Assembly (NCBI GenBank): GCA_021823555.1
Contig: JAKANW010000045.1
Span: 1 to 11,907 of the forward strand
Direction: 5' to 3'
Origin: Chloroflexota bacterium
GTDB taxonomy: Bacteria; Chloroflexota; Anaerolineae; Anaerolineales; Villigracilaceae
DNA length: 11,907 nucleotides
Made by a program: the position numbers and the translations under genes. Positions 7,295 through 11,907 of this stretch are shown piece by piece (position 1 is the stretch's first letter; each line of letters begins with the position of its first letter). The notes beneath the pieces were generated by a model. It made no database searches. It had not been told where the DNA came from and worked only from the letters and a program-made list of their open reading frames with translations.

Positions 7295-8653
7295 TTAAAT
7301 ATTCGGTTTGCGAAGATGCCACTCGCTGGCCTGCTCGTATGACTGCGCGGCCCGCAGCAGCTTTGCTTCGGCCCAATGCGCCGCGACCAATTGCAGGCCA
7401 ATAGGCAGACCTGACCCTGTAAAACCGCACGGCATCGAAAGCGCCGGCAGCCCGCTCACGTTGAAGGGCGCAGTGAAACGCGTCAGGCGGCGCGCCTGTT
7501 CGATGGCATTGTTCCCTTCTATCAACGGCGCGGCGATGGGCGTGGACGGCAGGAGCAGCAGGTCGAAGCGATGGAAGAACTGCTCGCCTCGCCGCCGCAC
7601 TTCGGCCTGTTTCCGTCTCGCCAGCGCGTACTCGCTGGAGGTGTATGCCGCTCCCATTTCCAGCCGCTGACGGACATCCTCCCCGAACCAATCGGGGTGT
7701 TCCTTCAAGCGTTCGCGATGGAAGGCCGCGCCATCGGCCGGGGTCATGAGCGAATTCGCCAGGGCAGCTTCGCGCAGCCATTCCACGTTGACTTCCTGCA
7801 CTTGCGCGCCCAGGGATGCAAATACCTTTGCCGCCGCCCGTACCGCCTCCAATATTTCCGCATCGCTATCTTCAATGTAATCCCCGACAGCCAGCGCAAC
7901 TTTCCAACCTTTGATGCCTTTGTCAATATCAACCAGGTAATTGTCCACTGGCGCATTGACCGAAGCGGGGTCTTCGTCATCGTATCCGGCCAGCACTTGC
8001 AGCAGGAGTGCCGCGTCGCGCACACATTGGGTCAGCGGGCCGGCGTGGTCGAGATTCCACGAGAGCGGAAATATTCCGCGCAAGCTGATGCGTCCGTAGG
8101 TGGGCTTCAAGCCGACCACGCCGCACAGCGAAGCCGGGATGCGGATCGAGCCGCCTGTGTCGGTGCCGAGGGCTGCCAGCGCCATGTCTGCCGCTACAGA
8201 GGCCGCGCTCCCACCTGAGGAACCGCCGGTGACACGTTCCAGGTCCCAGGGATTGTGGCAGGCTCCAAAGGTCGGGTTGACGTTGGTCACGCCCAGGGCG
8301 ATCTCGTGCGTGTTGGTCTTGCCGAGGATGACTGCGCCTGCTTTCTTTAGTTTTTTCACAGCCGTCGCGTCTTCCGCGGGAACATAATCCGCGAAGAACT
8401 TCGTCCCGGCGGTGGTGCGGATTCCGGCGGTCTCATATAAATCTTTCACTGCGACAGGCAGGCCAGCTAACGCGCCTTTCGACTGCGCCGCTTCGCGGCT
8501 CCGCTCAGGGCGGAGGATTGTGATGAAGGCGTTGATTTTCGGGTTGAGGCGCTCGATTTGGCGGAGGCAGGCTTCGGTCAGGGCTTGAGGCGTGAGGTCG
8601 CCTTTTAGGAGCGCCTGGCGGGCTTCGGTCAGGGTTAAATGGGGAATATCCAT
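7295..8653 (-). CDS. Amidase signature enzyme (GatA-like)
   Basis: A 452-residue amidase with the complete Ser-cisSer-Lys triad: Lys70 in GLPVAVKDL, cis-Ser145 in VTGGSSGGSA, and nucleophile Ser169 in GTDTGGSIRIP, 24 residues after Ser145 as in the family. The C-terminal half keeps DLLLLPSTP and the end motif FTAPFNVSGLPALSMPCG. It would hydrolyse a carboxamide to acid plus ammonia. GatA of the tRNA amidotransferase is the close alternative, but gatB and gatC are not adjacent and the protein is shorter than GatA (about 485), so I prefer a stand-alone amidase. I start it at ATG 8653 (MDIPHLTL), 6 nt after a TATAAT box. A further in-frame GTG at 8677 lies upstream of that box. Residues 49-59 are encoded by a repeat shared with the M20 gene. 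It is divergent from the SUMF1-type gene. Confidence 0.92.
   Translation of the reverse strand: MDIPHLTLTEARQALLKGDLTPQALTEACLRQIERLNPKINAFITILRPERSREAAQSKGALAGLPVAVKDLYETAGIRTTAGTKFFADYVPAEDATAVKKLKKAGAVILGKTNTHEIALGVTNVNPTFGACHNPWDLERVTGGSSGGSAASVAADMALAALGTDTGGSIRIPASLCGVVGLKPTYGRISLRGIFPLSWNLDHAGPLTQCVRDAALLLQVLAGYDDEDPASVNAPVDNYLVDIDKGIKGWKVALAVGDYIEDSDAEILEAVRAAAKVFASLGAQVQEVNVEWLREAALANSLMTPADGAAFHRERLKEHPDWFGEDVRQRLEMGAAYTSSEYALARRKQAEVRRRGEQFFHRFDLLLLPSTPIAAPLIEGNNAIEQARRLTRFTAPFNVSGLPALSMPCGFTGSGLPIGLQLVAAHWAEAKLLRAAQSYEQASEWHLRKPNI
8478..8508 (-). repeat. Split repeat CTGAGCGGAGC-(11)-GCAGTCGAA inside the amidase gene
   Basis: On the minus strand, both blocks of the repeat in the M20 gene (3606-3629) occur here without mismatch, but with an 11-bp centre (CGCGAAGCGGC) instead of 4. 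It encodes PERSREAAQSK (residues 49-59), in the variable stretch just before the catalytic-Lys segment. Confidence 0.6.
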
Positions 8654-8659
8654 GCCCCG

Positions 8660-8673
8660 ATTATATCCTTCCC
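8660..8673 (-). promoter_or_regulatory. Extended -10 element (GGGAAGG-A-TATAAT) for the amidase, leaderless type
   Basis: Read on the minus strand, TATAAT (8665-8660) ends 6 nt before ATG 8653. Transcription would start at the initiation codon. The 14-bp element differs from the one before tgt at one position only. The AAGGA here is 12-13 nt from the ATG, too far for a normal ribosome-binding site. Confidence 0.55.
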
Positions 8674-8692
8674 CCACAGGTGGGAGGTGGGA
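8673..8692. repeat. Dyad CCCAC-AG-GTGGG and GGTGGGA tandem pair in the divergent promoter region
   Basis: CCCAC (8673-8677) pairs with GTGGG (8680-8684), and GGTGGGA occurs twice in tandem (8679-8692). The site lies between the two divergent -10 boxes, where a shared regulator could bind. A similar CCCACAGGTTGGG is found at 5221-5233, upstream of the synthetase promoter. Confidence 0.35.
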
Positions 8693-8715
8693 AAAAACAA
8701 TTCAGCGGCTTGCAT

Positions 8716-8721
8716 TATAAT
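8716..8721 (+). promoter_or_regulatory. -10 box TATAAT for the SUMF1-type lipoprotein gene
   Basis: A perfect hexamer 43 nt before ATG 8765. The predicted leader of about 37 nt has a small stem (8734-8740 with 8743-8749, including one G-T pair) and the ribosome-binding site AAGGAGA (8754-8760), 4 nt from the start. No consensus -35 box is seen. Confidence 0.5.
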
Positions 8722-8764
8722 TGCGGGCGACCTGGCAGGCTTGCCTGTCGGAGAAGGAGACTGA

Positions 8765-10537
8765 ATGAAAAAGACTTTGCATGGGATAGCGTTTACTGTT
8801 GTGATGTTGACTTTCGTGCTGGCATCCTGCACATCAGCTTCCACACCGACTCCCACGCTTCCGACCGCTACATTACCACCGGCTACTGAAACCCCAATTC
8901 CACCCACGTCTACTCCTACGCTGGCGCCGGTTGCGTTGGCCGGACCCCAGGCTGGCACCGCCATGAGATGGATAGATACATCCACGCTCGTGTATGTGCC
9001 GGGCGGCGAATTTACCATGGGCAATGAGGTCGGCGATGCCCCCACACGGACGGTTTCTGTGGATGGCTACTGGATCCAGCAAACGGAAGTGACCTATGGC
9101 ATGTATGCCCAGTGTGTGGCCTCCGGAGCTTGTACGCCTCCCACCCAGGAAATCGGCGCGCCCGTTTATACCAATCTGGATTACAGCAGCTACCCGGTGG
9201 TCGGCGTGACCTGGGATCAGGCCAACGCGTACTGCACCTGGGCGCAGGGTCAACTTCCAACGGAAGCCCAATGGGAAAAGGCTGCGCGCGGCGCGACCGG
9301 CAGTACTTACCCGTGGGGCGAAGACGGCGCGGCCTGTGACTACCTGAACTTTGCCGGTTGCGTCAAGCACACCACGGATGTGACCGACTACCCGAATGGC
9401 CGCAGCACCTACGGACTTTACGATATGGCCGGCAATGTGTACGAATGGGTGCAGGATTGGTACAGCGACGCCTATTACAACACCGGCCCGAACACGAATC
9501 CCGCCGGCCCCGATTCTGGCCAGTATCGCGCCATCCGTGGCAGCAGCTTTGAAACTGATCCCAGTCAGGTGGCCTCAGCGATCCGGCATTACGGTGCGCC
9601 TACGTTTCACAGCCCCGAAACGGGTTTCCGCTGTGCGGTGCCCCAGCCCAAACCCCTGGCGCCTTCCTGCCAGATGACCGCCTACATCCCGAGCACATCG
9701 TCCGGCCTGCCGCAAGGTCAGTGCCAGTTACCGGACGTGGTGATACGCGGTCAGTACTGCGCCGCGGGCGACGGCTATGTGACGCTGAATATCTCGCAGG
9801 GAGCGGACTATAAGCTCAACCGAAAGGATTACACCTGCACGGATGCGATCGTGGATGGCAAACGTGTGTTGACCTGTAAAGGTGTGCGTTCCAAAGAAAC
9901 CTCGGCTGAAGTGACGGTCTGCAATACGGCTTGCTCCAACTCTCCAGACCAGACGGGCGCCACTGCAACTTGCGACCCCGGTTATACGCTCGACCCGAAT
10001 ACGAGCAAGTGCACGTATGCTCCCATCCCAGCCCAGGTGGGTGAGACGGGCTGTCCAACCGGCTACGTGAAGATTGACCGCGGTGGGCAGCAATCCTGTG
10101 CGCTGGCCCCTGGCGCGAGTGGCCAATGCCCGGCTGGCCTGTATTTCGACAGCCTGTACGGCGCCTGCATTTCACCCAGCGGCCTGGCTGAGATTCCCTA
10201 CGGCATCAACAATCCTGATCTGGCCACCCAGACCTTCCAGGGATGCGCACCCGGTTCCACCTACGATTCTTCCTTCCAGTGTTGCCAGGCGACAACCAGC
10301 GCCGCGTACCCTGGCTGTCCTCCCGGCACGACCTATAGTCCAGATTTGAAGGCTTGTAAGCCAACCACAGGACTGACCCTTACCGCGCCGGGCTGCGTCA
10401 CCGTCTCTGCCACTACCTTGAAATGCAGTGAGCCGATTGACGTGTGCAGCAAGATCACGGCAGAAGCAGCCTGCATCCGCAATTCTTATGCCTGCCAGTG
10501 GAATGAGAGATTGAATGTTTGTGAGTTGAAGAAGTAA
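8765..10537 (+). CDS. SUMF1/FGE-domain lipoprotein with a Cys-rich repeat tail
   Basis: A 590-residue surface lipoprotein. The signal peptide ends at the lipobox VLASC (Cys22). A Thr/Pro linker follows (23-55). Then comes a formylglycine-generating-enzyme (SUMF1) fold at about 72-291: FTMGNE (83-88), PVVGVTWDQANAYC (144-157), LPTEAQWEKAARG (164-176), YPWGE (182-186), YGLYDMAGNVYEWVQDW (216-232), RAIRGSSF (255-262), GFRCA (287-291). I do not see the paired active-site cysteines of true FGE, so it is probably a binding or structural version of the fold, not a sulfatase activator. Residues 292-590 hold about 30 cysteines, including five C-P-x-G-type repeats (403-531) and a final C-x9-C-x6-C-x3-W-x6-C block, likely disulfide-rich and extracellular. 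It has its own promoter. No sulfatase gene is present. Confidence 0.9.
   Translation: MKKTLHGIAFTVVMLTFVLASCTSASTPTPTLPTATLPPATETPIPPTSTPTLAPVALAGPQAGTAMRWIDTSTLVYVPGGEFTMGNEVGDAPTRTVSVDGYWIQQTEVTYGMYAQCVASGACTPPTQEIGAPVYTNLDYSSYPVVGVTWDQANAYCTWAQGQLPTEAQWEKAARGATGSTYPWGEDGAACDYLNFAGCVKHTTDVTDYPNGRSTYGLYDMAGNVYEWVQDWYSDAYYNTGPNTNPAGPDSGQYRAIRGSSFETDPSQVASAIRHYGAPTFHSPETGFRCAVPQPKPLAPSCQMTAYIPSTSSGLPQGQCQLPDVVIRGQYCAAGDGYVTLNISQGADYKLNRKDYTCTDAIVDGKRVLTCKGVRSKETSAEVTVCNTACSNSPDQTGATATCDPGYTLDPNTSKCTYAPIPAQVGETGCPTGYVKIDRGGQQSCALAPGASGQCPAGLYFDSLYGACISPSGLAEIPYGINNPDLATQTFQGCAPGSTYDSSFQCCQATTSAAYPGCPPGTTYSPDLKACKPTTGLTLTAPGCVTVSATTLKCSEPIDVCSKITAEAACIRNSYACQWNERLNVCELKK
9971..10357 (+). repeat. 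Five degenerate Cys-loop repeats in the SUMF1 lipoprotein
   Basis: The repeats begin CDPGYTLD (403), CPTGYVKI (430), CPAGLYFD (455), CAPGSTYD (494) and CPPGTTYS (518). Each closes with a cysteine 12-15 residues on. The pattern C-[PDA]-x-G-x3-[DIS]-x(5-7)-C resembles single loops of EGF or tenascin-like modules, spaced by Pro/Thr-rich stretches. Confidence 0.65.
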
Positions 10538-10551
10538 GAAAACGGGCAGAA

Positions 10552-10590
10552 AAAACTGGCGCGGACCTGGAAAGGGTCCGCGCCAGTTTT
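10552..10590. terminator. Bidirectional Rho-independent terminator
   Basis: The perfect 16-bp arms AAAACTGGCGCGGACC (10552-10567) and GGTCCGCGCCAGTTTT (10575-10590) enclose a 7-nt loop. On the plus strand the stem runs into TTTTGTTAATT; on the minus strand into six T's (complement of 10550-10555). It lies between two convergent genes and fits termination of both. Confidence 0.92.
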
Positions 10591-10606
10591 GTTAATTCGC
10601 AGGAAC

Positions 10607-11907
10607 TTACTTGCCTGTTTTCATTTCCTTCTCGGCCAGCGTGACGGCTTCCTCAAAGATCGTCAGGCCTTCGTCCACTTCACTCCTGGAGATGCTGAGT
10701 GGCGGCGCGATGCGGATGACCGATTTGCCGCAGCCAAGCATCAACAGGCCGCGCTCGAAAGCCAGGTTCACCACGCGCTCGTAGAGTTCAGTTGCGGGTT
10801 CCTTGCTGTTGCGGTCTTTGACAAACTCCACACCGATCATCAGGCCGATGCCGCGCACATCGCCCATGGACGGGTGGCGGCCCTGGATCTCGGCCAGTGC
10901 GTCCAGCGTGTACTGTCCGACCTCGGCCGCGTTCTGCAGGTATTCGTTCTCGATCAGGTCAATGGTGGCCAGCGCCGCCGCACAGGAGATCGGGTTGCCG
11001 CCATAAGTGTTGCCGTGCGACCCTTTCTCCCAATCCATGATGTCGCGACGGGCGATGCACGCGCCCAGCGGCATGCCCGAGGCGATGCCTTTGGCTGCCG
11101 TAACGATGTCCGGCTCCACGCCGAAGTGCTCGATGGCCCACCACTTGCCGGTGCGGCCCATGCCAGATTGCACTTCGTCCACGATCAACAGGATGTTGTA
11201 CTTGTCGCATAATTCACGCAGGGCAGGATAGAAACCCGGCGGCGGGACAATGTATCCACCTTCGCCTTGAATGGTCTCGACCAGGATACCTGCCACCTCT
11301 TCTGGCGGCAGAACGTGCCCAAGGATCTGGTCCTCAATGTAGCGCACCACCGTTTGACCATCGTCTTCGCCTTTGCGGCGTTCCAGGATCGGCCGGTAGG
11401 GGTTTGGGAATGGCGCATGCAGCACGCCATTCATCAATGGATAGAAGCCCTTGTGGTATTTGGGCTTGCTGGCTGTGAAAGTCACCGCGCCCATCGTGCG
11501 GCCGTGGAACGCGCCGGTGAAGCCGATGAAATTGCTGCGCCCGGTGTGATAACGCGCCAGCTTGATGGCCGTTTCAACAGCCTCGGTGCCCGAATTGGTC
11601 ATGAACGAAACGCCGTAATCATCGAAGGGCGCGATCTCGGCCAGTTTCTCGGCTAGTTGGATCCATTTCTCGTGATAGAAATCAGATGAGATGTGGATGA
11701 ACTGTTCGGCCTGATCCTGGATGGCCTTCACCACTTTGGGATGTGCGTGCCCGGTGGATGCCACTGCAATCCCCGCCATGAAATCCAGGAAGCGGTTCCC
11801 ATCCACATCCCACACCTCGGTGCCCTTGCCATGATCCATCACGAACGGATACCCGCGCGGATAAGAGGGGGAGATCACGGCAGAATCGCGCTTGATGAGT
11901 GTACGGG
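10607..11907 (-). CDS. Class III PLP-dependent aminotransferase (acetylornithine/4-aminobutyrate type), 5' truncated
   Basis: The frame stays open to the right edge of the window. It reads RTLIKRDSAVISPSYPRGYP before the first possible GTG (11878); relatives also have the RD-x-x-V-I-S-P-S-Y segment internally, so the real start is outside. The 432 visible residues contain NSGTEAVE for PLP phosphate binding, FHGRTMGAV, VDEVQSGMGRTG with the PLP-pyridine Asp, and AAKGIASGMPLG with the Schiff-base Lys (codon 11092-11090). The enzyme moves an amino group from an amine or amino acid to 2-oxoglutarate or a similar acceptor. Typical labels are GabT, ArgD or the related archaeal amino acid racemases; the FPNPYR and GFYPALRELCDKYNILLI segments lean to the GabT/racemase side. 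The exact substrate cannot be set from sequence reading. A strong terminator follows its stop. Confidence 0.93.
   Translation of the reverse strand, partial: RTLIKRDSAVISPSYPRGYPFVMDHGKGTEVWDVDGNRFLDFMAGIAVASTGHAHPKVVKAIQDQAEQFIHISSDFYHEKWIQLAEKLAEIAPFDDYGVSFMTNSGTEAVETAIKLARYHTGRSNFIGFTGAFHGRTMGAVTFTASKPKYHKGFYPLMNGVLHAPFPNPYRPILERRKGEDDGQTVVRYIEDQILGHVLPPEEVAGILVETIQGEGGYIVPPPGFYPALRELCDKYNILLIVDEVQSGMGRTGKWWAIEHFGVEPDIVTAAKGIASGMPLGACIARRDIMDWEKGSHGNTYGGNPISCAAALATIDLIENEYLQNAAEVGQYTLDALAEIQGRHPSMGDVRGIGLMIGVEFVKDRNSKEPATELYERVVNLAFERGLLMLGCGKSVIRIAPPLSISRSEVDEGLTIFEEAVTLAEKEMKTGK

Noticed and set aside
7571..8218. 215-codon plus-strand open frame inside the amidase
   Set aside because: Antisense to the catalytic core of the amidase; composition fits a shadow frame.

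Overview
The window looks like chromosomal DNA from a bacterium of the Chloroflexota, probably class Anaerolineae. This is an inference from gene style, not from a marker gene: GTG starts, lipoproteins with Thr/Pro-rich linkers, an SUMF1-type lipoprotein, a free-standing four-helix-bundle gene, and abundant short repeats. Coding density is high. No gap between genes reaches 300 bp; the largest, 769-968, is 200 bp. I found no tRNA, rRNA, CRISPR array, transposase or phage gene.

Layout. (1) 1-422: the tail of a membrane-anchored protein, overlapped by a small polytopic membrane protein. (2) 423-968: an intergenic hairpin, a 62-residue acidic protein, then a structured leader with a TATAAT box placed for a leaderless tgt transcript. 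(3) 969-5195: a plus-strand run of tgt, a four-helix-bundle (S23/IVP-type) gene framed by inverted heptamer arrays, uppP, an M20 carboxypeptidase and a small PstS-like lipoprotein. The last two genes abut with no gap. (4) 5196-7285: a promoter region with three GCGCATCC boxes, then an AMP-forming acyl-CoA synthetase. (5) 7295-8653, minus strand: an amidase that converges on the synthetase and diverges from the next gene. (6) 8765-10537: a 590-residue SUMF1-type lipoprotein with a Cys-rich tail. (7) A strong bidirectional terminator, then a 5'-truncated class III aminotransferase on the minus strand.

Functions are mostly housekeeping or catabolic: tRNA queuosine modification, undecaprenyl carrier recycling, peptide and amide hydrolysis, carboxylate activation and amino group transfer. 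They do not form one obvious pathway.

The most interesting signal is at the level of repeats. Heptamer arrays form a 22/23-bp inverted repeat around the four-helix-bundle gene and overlap the stop codons of both tgt and that gene. A related-looking heptamer tract lies in frame inside the synthetase. A split repeat, CTGAGCGGAGC...GCAGTCGAA, lies inside both the M20 peptidase and the amidase, and it is read in different frames. Together these suggest small repeats that spread within this genome and are tolerated inside genes. The four-helix-bundle locus looks like a compact mobile unit.
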